Positions 36,091-45,800 of a stretch of DNA of 64,000 nucleotides are shown here, piece after piece. The stretch is from Chryseobacterium sp. MYb264. Its GTDB lineage: Bacteria; Bacteroidota; Bacteroidia; Flavobacteriales; Weeksellaceae. The first letter of the stretch is position 1; the number at the start of each line of letters is the position of its first letter. The DNA lies in the NCBI RefSeq assembly GCF_035974275.1, contig NZ_CP142422.1, positions 2,542,001-2,606,000 on the forward strand. The letters are read 5' to 3'. The translations under genes were made by a program, and so were the position numbers. Under the pieces are notes generated by a model. The model ran no database searches. It was given only the letters and a program-made list of their open reading frames with translations, and was not told where the DNA came from.

Positions 36091-37470
36091 ATGGAAAGTA
36101 AAAAAGAATTCTTTTTAGAATGCTACAAACTAGGTATCATTAAATTCGGAAGATTTACATTAAAAAGTGGGATCGAAAGTCCGTTTTATGTAGATTTAAG
36201 ACCATTGGCTTCAGATCCTAAAATCTTAAAAAATCTTGCTAATTATTTATTGGAAATGCTTCCTTTAGATAATTTCGATTTGATTTGCGGAGTGCCGTAC
36301 GCGGCTCTTCCCATGGCAACAGCTATGTCTTTAGAAAGTTATATTCCATTAATTATCAAAAGAAAAGAAGCTAAAAGTTACGGAACAAAAAAATTAATTG
36401 AAGGCATTTATCAGAAAGGGCAAAACTGTCTTTTGGTAGAAGATGTCATTACTTCCGGAAAATCTTTGGTTGAAACCATTGCTGAAGTTGAGCAGGAAGA
36501 CTTGAAAGTAGCTGATATCGTAGTGGTTCTGGACAGAGAACAGGGCGGAAAAGAACTTTTGGAAAGCAAAGGATACAGAGTTCATACGCTTTTTAACATT
36601 TCAGAAGTCTGTGCTATTCTTCAGGAAGACGGGCAGCTAAGTGATGAAGAGGTAAAAAGAATTCAGGATTTCCTGAAAGGAAATCATATTCAGTTTGAAG
36701 AAAAGCAGAGATCTTCTTACGAGCAAAAATTAAACGTCGCTCAACACTCGGTTTCCAAAAAATTATTAGAAATTGCATTAGAAAAAAAATCAAACCTTAT
36801 TGCTTCCGCAGACGTTACAACCACCCATGAACTATTGGATTTTGCGGAGAAAGTAGGCCCACATATTATTGCTCTGAAAACTCATATAGATATTATTTCG
36901 GACTTCGAGTATGAAAAGACAATTGCTCCACTAAAAGCGTTGGCTTCAAAACATCAGTTTTTATTAATGGAAGACAGAAAATTTGCTGATATCGGAAATA
37001 CCCAGGAGCTTCAGTTTACAAGCGGGGTTTTCAAAATCACGGATTGGGCAGATTTTGTGACTTCTCAGGTTATTGGTGGTTTTGAATCTTTAGACTGTTT
37101 TAAAAACGTAGGTGTTGTTGCCATTATAGGAATGTCTTCAAAAGGAACTTTAACAACTAGCAGCTATCGTGAAGAAGCGTTGAAAGTTGCGCTTTCTCAT
37201 CCAAACGTAATCGGTGGGGTTTCCCAGAATCAACTTCCGGATGAAATGTTATTATTTACCCCGGGAGTCAATTTAGCAGATTCAGGAGATGGAAAAGGCC
37301 AGCAGTATAATACCCCGGAACATGTTTTTAAAACCCTTCATACGGACTTTATTATTGTAGGAAGAGGCATTTATAAATCTGAAAACCCTGAGCAGTCTGC
37401 TTTAAACTATAAAAATGAAGGTTGGAATGCTTATTTAGGCTCTTTAGAGAAAAAAGCAATTCAGAACTAA
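36091..37470 (+). CDS. pyrEF: Bifunctional orotate phosphoribosyltransferase / OMP decarboxylase (UMP synthase)
   Basis: 459 residues carrying both last steps of UMP synthesis. Residues 1-205 are OPRT, with the PRPP loop LLVEDVITSGKSL at 114-126 and the Lys-rich IIKRKEAKSYGTKK. Residues ~210-459 are OMP decarboxylase, with LKTHIDI (262-268), the catalytic EDRKFADIGNT (294-304), TPGV (390-393) and IIVGRGIY (421-428). Domain order and the decarboxylase sequence are of the eukaryotic UMPS type, not the usual separate bacterial pyrE and pyrF. The gene is single, with its own consensus promoter. Confidence 0.93.
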   Translation: MESKKEFFLECYKLGIIKFGRFTLKSGIESPFYVDLRPLASDPKILKNLANYLLEMLPLDNFDLICGVPYAALPMATAMSLESYIPLIIKRKEAKSYGTKKLIEGIYQKGQNCLLVEDVITSGKSLVETIAEVEQEDLKVADIVVVLDREQGGKELLESKGYRVHTLFNISEVCAILQEDGQLSDEEVKRIQDFLKGNHIQFEEKQRSSYEQKLNVAQHSVSKKLLEIALEKKSNLIASADVTTTHELLDFAEKVGPHIIALKTHIDIISDFEYEKTIAPLKALASKHQFLLMEDRKFADIGNTQELQFTSGVFKITDWADFVTSQVIGGFESLDCFKNVGVVAIIGMSSKGTLTTSSYREEALKVALSHPNVIGGVSQNQLPDEMLLFTPGVNLADSGDGKGQQYNTPEHVFKTLHTDFIIVGRGIYKSENPEQSALNYKNEGWNAYLGSLEKKAIQN

Positions 37471-37537
37471 AAACTTAAGTTAAAATTCAGCATATTTTAA
37501 CTAAAATAAATTATATTTGGAGCTTTATCACATTTAA

Positions 37538-40357
37538 TTGAGAAAGTTTAGTATTTGCTTTGTTTTGTTTTTGGGAATTGTTCAGGTTTCTGCACAGAAA
37601 GACAGTATTTATATTGAAGCCAAATTATCGGCCGACAAAAAAATACTGGACGTAAATCAGGAAATTACCTATTACAACCACTCCGATAAGGAGCTTAACA
37701 CCGTAAAACTTCTCAATTGGGTTTCGGCTTATCACAAAAGAGGAACATCTTTGGTGTACAGAAAACTTGAAGACAGAAATAATGATCTTCATTTTGCACA
37801 ACCTGAACAACAGGGAAAATTATTACAGCTTCATGTAAAAAATTCCGAAAATCAGGAAGTTTCTGTGGAAGATTTTTCAAAAGAAACGTTATTTGTTCCG
37901 CTTTCTCAGCCTTTGAAACCAGGTGAAAAAGTGATTTTACAACTGCAATATCAGATGCAGCTTCCCGATAAAAAATTTACGGGCTATGGAACATCTGATA
38001 AAAATATAGCTTTAAAATATTTCTTTATTGTTCCGGATCATTTTGATCCGGACAATATTTTGAAAAGAGATTATTATGATATTGAAGAAACGGTGAACTT
38101 CAATACCTACTGGACCGTTAATTTCGATGCACCCGTTAACAGTTTTATCGAAAGCAACCTTCAGCAGATCCAGATGAATTTTTTCAAAGGATATTTAGAT
38201 TCTGATCCCGAATTTTTAATCTCGGATCGACCATTTTCTTCCATAGGTATACATTCGGAAGGAATAGATACTGAAATAATATTTGGTTATCCTCTCAAAC
38301 CTCAGGAAAAGCAGGATCTTGAGTTTTTTCTTCCTCTACATTTAAAATTTATTAAAGACCGAATCGGCATCATTCCTGAAAGACTTTTCATTACAGATAA
38401 GTTCAGGACAAAGGAGGATTTTTTCGGAAATAATGATATCAGATTCTGGAAACTTAGATTTCAGATGTTCACCGATGCAGAGAAAACTGACTTGGATTAT
38501 TTTGGAATCATCACTAAAAAAATTCTTGATGAAACGGTGATTGCGGATAAGGAAAATAAACACTGGTTTAAAAATGGGTTAAAATCTTATCTCGAAATAC
38601 AGTATTTACAGAAATTCTACGGTGAAACTAAAATTCTCGGTTTCCTTCCAGAAACCAAAATTCTGGGTATGAAACCACTGAAACTGTTTCATGCCTCCGA
38701 GGTGAAATTGATTGATCGGTACGGATTGGCCTATCAGTATATTATGTCTCAAAATCTTGATCAAAAAATTGACGATCAGTTCTCAAAGCTGAGTAATTTT
38801 AATGATATGGCCATCAGTAGTTTTGAGACCGGAAGCCTATTGAGCTATTCAGCCGACAAAATGGGCTATGATCATTTCAATACACTGGTTAAAGATTTTA
38901 TCACCAAAAATACAGACAGACCTATACAGCCTGAAGACTTTCTGAAAGAACTGTCGGAAAAAGACAAAACCACCAGCTACCTAAGTGAATTCTTAAGACA
39001 GAAGAACAGGATAAATTTCAAATTAAAGCGCATAAAAAAAGAAGAAGATTCTCTACATATTCATATAACAAAAAATACAGATGCGCCCATTCCAGTAAAA
39101 CTGGAAACCGAAAACACCGATGGCGGTAGAAAATCATACTGGATCGAAACAGACGAAAGGGAAAAAGTAAAAACATTTACAATCCCTGCCACAGATATTA
39201 ATAAAATCACGTTAAATGATAATTATATCTTCCCTGAATCCAACTACAGAGATAATTTTTTATATGCCAAAGGCTTTTTCTCAAACAATAAAAAGATCAG
39301 GCTTAAGCTGATAAAAGATATCCCAAACCCTGAATTCAATGAAATTTATATCAGTCCGAGAGTTCGTTTTAATAATGCATACGATAAATTTCTTTTAGGT
39401 TTTAATTTTAAAAATCAGTCACTGTTTGATCAGAAGTTTCTCTATTCGTTTACTCCGATGTACAGTACAGGAACAGGAAAACTGACAGGCTCAGGAGCCG
39501 TCTCTTATTCTATTTTGCCTGCTGAAAGTATTATCCGAAGCCTGACTTTTGGTGTTTCGGGATCATATTTTCACTATGATTATAATCTTGCTTACAGAAA
39601 AGCATCGTTCTTCACCTCGATTAACTTTAGAAAAGACCCGAGAAGTACTGTAGGACGCGGTGTTTCTTTTTCATACAATTATCTGGAAAGAGATCTGAAC
39701 CCTATAAGAATAGCCCGAAGAGACTACAGCAAATATAATCTCTGGAGCTTAGGCTATGGGTACACCGACAGTCAGATGATTCATGAAAAAAGTTTAAGCA
39801 TCAGTACTCAGGGGATGGAAGATTTTAATAAAATTACCGCAGAAGGGCTTTACCGATGGGAGTTTGCACCAAAGCAAAAGTTGAGTGTAAGAGCATTTGC
39901 CGGATATTTTGCCAGAAATGAGACCAGAAATGCCATGTTCAATTACGGTATTTCCAGAGTTTCCAATTACGCTTTTTCTTATACCCTGCTGGGTGAAAGT
40001 GCCAATAGTGGAATCTTATCGCAGCAGTATATTTTGGCGGACGGGGGCTTTAAGTCTTTTATTCCTGGAACTGTAAATCAGTGGATTACTTCTCTGAATG
40101 TTGACACCAGTGTATGGAAAATTTTCCACGTTTATGCAGATGCCGGCATGTATAAGAATAAAAATCAGACCACCCAGTTTATTTGGGACAGTGGTATAAA
40201 GGTAAGAGTTATCCCCGATTTCCTCGAAATATACTTCCCTGTTCAGTCTTCACTGGGATTTGAACCCGGATTTAAAGATTATGCCAGACGCATCCGATAT
40301 ACTTTGGTACTTAATTTAGGTTCTATTGTTAATGCCACCAGAAGAGGTTGGTACTAA
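37538..40357 (+). CDS. Outer-membrane beta-barrel with M1-peptidase-like N-terminus lacking the zinc site
   Basis: 939 residues with signal peptide MRKFSICFVLFLGIVQVSAQ; start is TTG at 37538, with no usable ATG nearby. Residues ~22-300 resemble the beta-rich N-terminal region of M1 aminopeptidases (LDVNQEITYYNHSDKEL). Residues ~310-470 resemble the M1 helical domain: the HWFKNGLKSYLE segment (342-353) sits where W-x-N-E-G is expected, but there is no HExxH before it (the position reads ITKKILDE). Residues ~600-939 are alternating strands of an outer-membrane barrel. It is therefore probably a non-catalytic binding or assembly protein. No operon partner. Confidence 0.6.
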   Translation: MRKFSICFVLFLGIVQVSAQKDSIYIEAKLSADKKILDVNQEITYYNHSDKELNTVKLLNWVSAYHKRGTSLVYRKLEDRNNDLHFAQPEQQGKLLQLHVKNSENQEVSVEDFSKETLFVPLSQPLKPGEKVILQLQYQMQLPDKKFTGYGTSDKNIALKYFFIVPDHFDPDNILKRDYYDIEETVNFNTYWTVNFDAPVNSFIESNLQQIQMNFFKGYLDSDPEFLISDRPFSSIGIHSEGIDTEIIFGYPLKPQEKQDLEFFLPLHLKFIKDRIGIIPERLFITDKFRTKEDFFGNNDIRFWKLRFQMFTDAEKTDLDYFGIITKKILDETVIADKENKHWFKNGLKSYLEIQYLQKFYGETKILGFLPETKILGMKPLKLFHASEVKLIDRYGLAYQYIMSQNLDQKIDDQFSKLSNFNDMAISSFETGSLLSYSADKMGYDHFNTLVKDFITKNTDRPIQPEDFLKELSEKDKTTSYLSEFLRQKNRINFKLKRIKKEEDSLHIHITKNTDAPIPVKLETENTDGGRKSYWIETDEREKVKTFTIPATDINKITLNDNYIFPESNYRDNFLYAKGFFSNNKKIRLKLIKDIPNPEFNEIYISPRVRFNNAYDKFLLGFNFKNQSLFDQKFLYSFTPMYSTGTGKLTGSGAVSYSILPAESIIRSLTFGVSGSYFHYDYNLAYRKASFFTSINFRKDPRSTVGRGVSFSYNYLERDLNPIRIARRDYSKYNLWSLGYGYTDSQMIHEKSLSISTQGMEDFNKITAEGLYRWEFAPKQKLSVRAFAGYFARNETRNAMFNYGISRVSNYAFSYTLLGESANSGILSQQYILADGGFKSFIPGTVNQWITSLNVDTSVWKIFHVYADAGMYKNKNQTTQFIWDSGIKVRVIPDFLEIYFPVQSSLGFEPGFKDYARRIRYTLVLNLGSIVNATRRGWY

Positions 40358-40360
40358 ATT

Positions 40361-40737
40361 CGCAGATGATGCTGTCTCTGTTGGTTTTTCGAAGGCCTAA
40401 AGGTATTTTTGAATGCTTAATATTTTAAATCGCAAGGATTTTATCAAAGATAAAATTGAGGGCTGAAAAATAATCGCCACGAATGCACTCATTTTATTTC
40501 CCACGGATCGCACAGATTTTCAAAGATGATATCGTTGATTTTCTTTGCTTCATCTTTCCGGTCTTTTATCAATAGAACGGCTTAGTGCGACTTAAAACGG
40601 GAGTTGTCAAAAAACTTGGTGGGGCTTCGTCTTCAATATGTAAAGTGTAAGGAAAAGAATCCGCTTCATTTGCAAAATCTACGAGAGCAAAAAATTTCAT
40701 CTTACATAATCTAAATTTTTTGCCTAGTCCCCAACTT
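40361..40737 (+). repeat. Dispersed intergenic repeat, full copy 2
   Basis: Aligns over its length in direct orientation with 20879-21258, including AAATCGCAAGGATTTTATC, ATCGCCACGAATGCAC, ATCAATAGAACGGC, GTTGTCAAAAAACTTGG and AAAGTGTAAGGAAAA. It fills most of the gap 40358-40855 and shows no coding potential. It starts four bases after the preceding stop codon. Confidence 0.7.
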
Positions 40738-40799
40738 TTGTACTTGATCCGTTTCGACCTGAGATCGGGATAATAAATCCATCATTACATGCTAAACGA

Positions 40800-40830
40800 A
40801 AAACAGCTTCTCTAAAAAGAGAAGCTGTTT
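40800..40830 (-). terminator. Terminator after the T9SS protein at 40856
   Basis: On the reverse strand AAACAGCTTCTC/GAGAAGCTGTTT stem with T run, 25 bases after the stop codon. Confidence 0.85.
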
Positions 40831-40855
40831 ATGTTTGTAAAATTCTAATCTGAGA

Positions 40856-41632
40856 TTAGTCTTTCAGGATTCTCTGAGAAACCGACTGATTGTTTACAGT
40901 TCCTGTAACAATATAATTTCCTTTGGCAAGTTCTGCTACATTAACCGAAGCACCTGATTTTACAGAAGCTGATTTTACAATCTGTCCTGACATATTGTAA
41001 ATCTTTACATCTTTTACATCTGAACCGAAAGTAATTTCATTGGTTTTAACAAATGTGTTTTTCACAAAGTTTCCTTTAGCTGCAGAAGCGAAATCAGAAA
41101 CTCCCAAAACAGCTGCCGACGTTACCACAATATCATCTAAGAAAAATCTGTTGTTAGAAGCAACATTTCCTTCAAAAGTTAGCGTAACATCTCCGGTAGC
41201 GTCTGTAATATTCACAGTGTAATCGGAAAATGAACCTTTAACCATCGTTACCGTAGCTTGACTTAAAGTTGCTCCCGTAGCAGAAATTTTCAAAGTAGTT
41301 GACTCACTGCTTCCACTCCAGGCTCCAGCTCTGAAAGTTAATGTGGCGTTACCTGTTAAAGTGAAACTAGGAGTTTTAACACTTCCTTTGCTATTACCTG
41401 TTCCTACCTTAATACATTGATCTCCTTTATACACTTTTGAAAAATCCCATGCTCCTCCTGTGGTATAAGAAGTATTTCCATCAGTGTAGCCAGCATTAGC
41501 TGCACTTCCACTCCATCCACCACTGTTTCCACCTGTTCCTGATACATCATCAAATGTTGCACTGAATACAGTTTGAGCAAAAAAACCGGACACTACCATT
41601 ACTGTAGCAAAAAGCGAATAAATCTTTTTCAT
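40856..41632 (-). CDS. T9SS-secreted protein with C-terminal sorting domain, 258 aa
   Basis: 258 residues with signal peptide MKKIYSLFATVMVVSGFFAQ. Residues ~22-170 form one jelly-roll-like beta domain rich in Gly, Ser and Thr (FDDVSGTGGNSGGWSGSAAN, later NNRFFLDDIVVTS). Residues ~185-258 are a T9SS type A sorting domain (VKIYNMSGQIVKSASVKSG, ending SVSQRILKD). It is secreted and attached or released by the T9SS machinery. A related gene lies just upstream on the same strand. Ligand unknown. Confidence 0.85.
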   Translation of the reverse strand: MKKIYSLFATVMVVSGFFAQTVFSATFDDVSGTGGNSGGWSGSAANAGYTDGNTSYTTGGAWDFSKVYKGDQCIKVGTGNSKGSVKTPSFTLTGNATLTFRAGAWSGSSESTTLKISATGATLSQATVTMVKGSFSDYTVNITDATGDVTLTFEGNVASNNRFFLDDIVVTSAAVLGVSDFASAAKGNFVKNTFVKTNEITFGSDVKDVKIYNMSGQIVKSASVKSGASVNVAELAKGNYIVTGTVNNQSVSQRILKD

Positions 41633-41666
41633 TTCGTAAAGTTTTAAATTAGTGGTGTAAAACTAG

Positions 41667-41698
41667 AAAAAATATACCGCCATATTTTGACGGCATAT
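41667..41698 (-). terminator. Terminator after the T9SS protein at 41721
   Basis: On the reverse strand ATGCCG/CGGTAT stem followed by a T6 run, 23 bases after the stop codon of the upstream gene. It separates the two T9SS genes. Confidence 0.6.
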
Positions 41699-41720
41699 GA
41701 TAATTAACAATAACTTAAAA

Positions 41721-42659
41721 TTAGAGCTTAATAATTTTCACCGAAAGAAATTGGCTTTCCGAAGTTCCCGCCACTATATATGCTCCCGATTTCAAACCGC
41801 TGATATCAAGTGATATACCTGGCGTAACCAATGCCTTTTTAACAAGTTTTCCGTTTATGTCATATATCTTTACTTCAGCCTTTATCCCAAATATAAGTTC
41901 ATTGGTTACCATTGTTTCTTTCAGGAAGCTTTTGGGGGAAATAAAATGTTCTGCGGTTCCCAGATAAGAAGAATTCTGTGGGGTCAGTGAAAAATCGTCC
42001 ACAGCAAGACCGTCATCATTTCCGGGAATATTTACATCCACAAATCTGATCCAGAAATGCTCTCCCGGAGCAATATTCAGTTCCGTAATGGTTGAACTTA
42101 TCAGTGACCTGTAATTATCATTGTTCCCATTTCTCGCACCTGCATTTCCTGAGATATCTGTTGTCATATACGAAAGCCCGGAAACTGTGGTCCATGTTCC
42201 TGTACTTAATGAAACAGCATCGGTACTGATTTCAAAAATAATCTGGTCCTGTGTAGTTCTTCCGGTGCTTCCCATTCTCCATTCTTCCCCGGTGTATGAA
42301 ACCAGCAGTTGATTGATGCTGTAGCCGGTATCATTTTTAAAATGGGCTCCCCATCGCGATGTCAAATTCGTACTGGCTACTGCTCCGAGAGCTCTGTCAC
42401 TGTCTCCCGCTGCCCCATAGCTATAAGTGTCTCCTGAGCCTGAAGATCCATTAGCTGCTGTATAGCTGGTATTGGCAGCAGAGCCCGTTTCTAAGATACT
42501 CCAGCCCGTGAGGTTTTCTGTAAGGGTTGTGGATCCGGTACCGGTACTTACCAATCCATCAAAATTCTGGGTATACTCCACATTCATTGTGGTAAGACTG
42601 ATTTGTGCGAAAACTGAACATGCCAAGCAGATCATCATCGCTAGATAAAGTTTTTTCAT
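41721..42659 (-). CDS. T9SS-secreted protein with C-terminal sorting domain, 312 aa
   Basis: 312 residues with signal peptide MKKLYLAMMICLACSVFAQ. The mature part begins VEYTQNFDGLVSTGTGST and has a beta-jelly-roll character, with DDGLAVDDFSLTP near residue 220, as found in many Bacteroidota surface proteins. The C-terminus is a T9SS sorting domain (VKIYDINGKLVKKALVTPG, SGAYIVAGTSES). It shares the sorting domain, and the residues before it (LKETMVTNELIFG), with the next gene, so the two are probably paralogues or recent partners. No enzymatic motif is visible. Confidence 0.85.
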   Translation of the reverse strand: MKKLYLAMMICLACSVFAQISLTTMNVEYTQNFDGLVSTGTGSTTLTENLTGWSILETGSAANTSYTAANGSSGSGDTYSYGAAGDSDRALGAVASTNLTSRWGAHFKNDTGYSINQLLVSYTGEEWRMGSTGRTTQDQIIFEISTDAVSLSTGTWTTVSGLSYMTTDISGNAGARNGNNDNYRSLISSTITELNIAPGEHFWIRFVDVNIPGNDDGLAVDDFSLTPQNSSYLGTAEHFISPKSFLKETMVTNELIFGIKAEVKIYDINGKLVKKALVTPGISLDISGLKSGAYIVAGTSESQFLSVKIIKL

Positions 42660-42810
42660 TGTTTCGAAATTTTATTTTTAATCATTTTGAATCTTAAAAA
42701 TAATTCGAATTAGACTTTAAACACAATAAATTGGCTAAAATTTTGTTAATAATGCTAAAATCTTAATTATAAACAATTTTTAGTTATTTTTACCAATTAT
42801 TTTTAAGTTC

Positions 42811-45800
42811 TTGCGGAATTTTTTTCTAATATTCGTGATATTTTTCATGGGCCTTTTGACAATAAATGGTCAGACTTTTACGTGGAAGAATCCCAATATT
42901 CCTCAGGACTCTGTAAAAAAAGACAGTATACTGGCTGCAAGACTGGAGCAGGACATCTTCGCTAAAGACACTCTCGATTTTGTTAAAACCAGTAACAGAA
43001 TTATCGTGGATGAGGCTGTGTTGGCTAAAAATGATAAAAAAAGATTTTTAGGAGAACTTAACTCTAAAGGCTCGATTATCCGTGGAATTACTTTTGGTAA
43101 TAATCAGGGGCAGTCCGTCCAGAGTTCTATGGATCTTCAGATTTCAGGAAGACTGTCAAAAGATGTCACCATCTTAGCAAGTATTTCAGATCACAACCTT
43201 CCTATTCAGGCGGATGGTTATACCCAAACCCTGGAAGAGTTCGACAAAATATACATGCAGCTTAATATAAAAGACAAGTCTATCTTAAGAGCCGGACATT
43301 TAGATCTTGTTGAAGCTAAAAACTATTTTGCCAAATTCCAGAGACGAAGTATGGGTCTTGAGTTTCAGACTGAATTTGGTAAAGAAAACAAAACATTTGT
43401 CGATGTGTCCATGGGGGTTGCCCGAAGTGAGTTTCACAGAGTCCGCTTTCAGGGGGTGGAAGGCAATCAGGGGCCCTACCGTTTAACAGGGAAAAACGGG
43501 GAACAGTTTATCACTCTTATTTCAGGTTCCGAGCAGGTTTTTATTGATGGTATTTTAATGAAACGCGGGGAAAACCAGGATTATGTCATTAATTACAATA
43601 CCGGTGAAGTCACATTTACCAGTTTCCGCCCTATTTTCCAGCAGAACTTTATTACCATTTCCTATAACTATACCAACCGGAATTATTCCAGGTATTTATT
43701 TACAGGAAAAGTGGAGCATAAAAGGGAAAAATTCAAAGTCGGATTAAATTGGTTCATGGAAAATGACAATAAAAATGCTCCGTTAGCTTTAAATCTTTCC
43801 AAGGAGGACGAGCAAATTCTCGCTGACGCAGGCAATAATCCTGATCTTATGTATGCTCCTTCCGGAGTAGTTACCCCTTATGATGTCAATAAGATTTTAT
43901 ATCGTTTAGTTCAAAACGGCAATGGCAATTATTATGAATTTTCCACCGATGCTGACGAAACACTTTATCAGGTCTCTTACACCTATTTCGGAGCTAATTT
44001 AGGGGATTATAAAACATCACAAACCACTAATAACGGACGTGTTTTTGAATATGTAGGACCTAATCAAGGAGATTACAGAGCCGTGAGAAAACTTCCTTCT
44101 CCACAAAAAGCGCAGGTGTATTCTGTGAATACAGAAGTAGCATTGAAAGATGGAAAGATAGGAGCAGATTTCTCATTAAGTAATTATGATCTCAACCTAT
44201 TTTCATCAAAAGACTCTGACCAGAATTTAGGATACGCGGGACGTATTTTCGGAAATAAAACCTTCTCGAAAAATAACTGGAAAGGAACACCTAGTTTTGA
44301 ATATCAATACATTGACAAGCAATTTCATATTCTGGACCGTATCAATGATGTGGAATTCTCCAGAGATTTCAACCTTGCTCAGGAATTCAGCGGAAGAACA
44401 CAGAACAGATTTATTTTCAGTTTTCTGAATAAATGGAATAATAAATCAACCTTAAACTACCGCATCAACTATCTGGATGAAAAAGAATCCTATAAAGGGA
44501 TTAAAAATGATCTGGACTTTGGCTGGATCAAAGGAAAATTTTTCACCAAGGGAAATTTCTCTTACCTCGGAACCAACGCGACCCTTCAGGATACTAAATT
44601 TATCCGGGGTGGTGCTTCTACAGAATATTCCGGCAAAAAAGGGAGCTGGACATTGGGGGGAAGTATGGAGCATAATGAAAAAACATACAATGACACCCAA
44701 TTAATGGATGTTACAAGCTTCAGCTGGAAGGAACTCTTTGTTCAGAAAAAAATTGGGGACAGTACACGAACCAAGCTTTTAGCCAAAGTTTATATGCGCG
44801 ATAACGACTCGGTACGTGATAACAAACTTCAGAATATGAATAATATTTTGGGAATCATGGCCGAAAGTCAGTTGATCAAAAGTGAAAAAACAACGCTTAA
44901 CGTACTTCTCCATTACAGAAAATTCTTTTATCAGAATCAGGATGTCGATGCAGCAAGAAATAATGACTTTGTCGTCGGAAATATTCTGTATAACCAGCAG
45001 TTATTCAGAAACGGAATGCGTTTGCAGGCTTTTTATGAATTGGGTAATGGCCAGGAAGCACAAAGAGAGTTCCAATATATAAAAGTGACAGACGGACAGG
45101 GAGTTTATAAATGGACGGATTATAACGGTGATGGTGTTCAACAGCTTGATGAATTTGAAATTGCAGAATATTCAGATTTAGCACAATATATAAGGGTTTA
45201 CACGAATTCTGTACGATATATTCCTTCCAATAAAAACAAGTTACAATTGGCATTATTTGTAAATCCTTCCATCATTTTTAATTCTGAAAATGCCTTTTTA
45301 AAACGCTGGAATTTTAATGTCTCTTTAAATTCACAAAACTCTTTTTATAAAAAAGATAAAGTTTTAGTACTCAATCCTTTTGAAAAAAGTGATGATCAGA
45401 TTCTGAAAAATCAAAATATCCTGGCTTCTGTTCAGTTCAGCCCTACCGAAAAGTCAGGTTGGAATGGTAACTACCGTTTTATAGCCAATGACAATGTCAT
45501 CAATGCCAATTTCAGTAATGAAGAACGCGAGCAAACTTCTCATTTTGTAAACATAGGCTACTGGTTTAATAAAGAATTCAGGATAGACTGGGAAAATTCC
45601 GTGCACGATATTCAGAATTCATCACAATTATTTGCCACAAGAGATTATCATTTAAGTAATTTTGAAACCAAACCAAAGGCTACCTATAAATTTACAGATG
45701 CCATTCAGGCTGAGCTCTCCTCTGCTTTCAGACAAAAAGAAAGGCTGGACGGTGAAGAATTATTAAAGGCTTTTGACATTACAGGAACCATTCAATGGGA

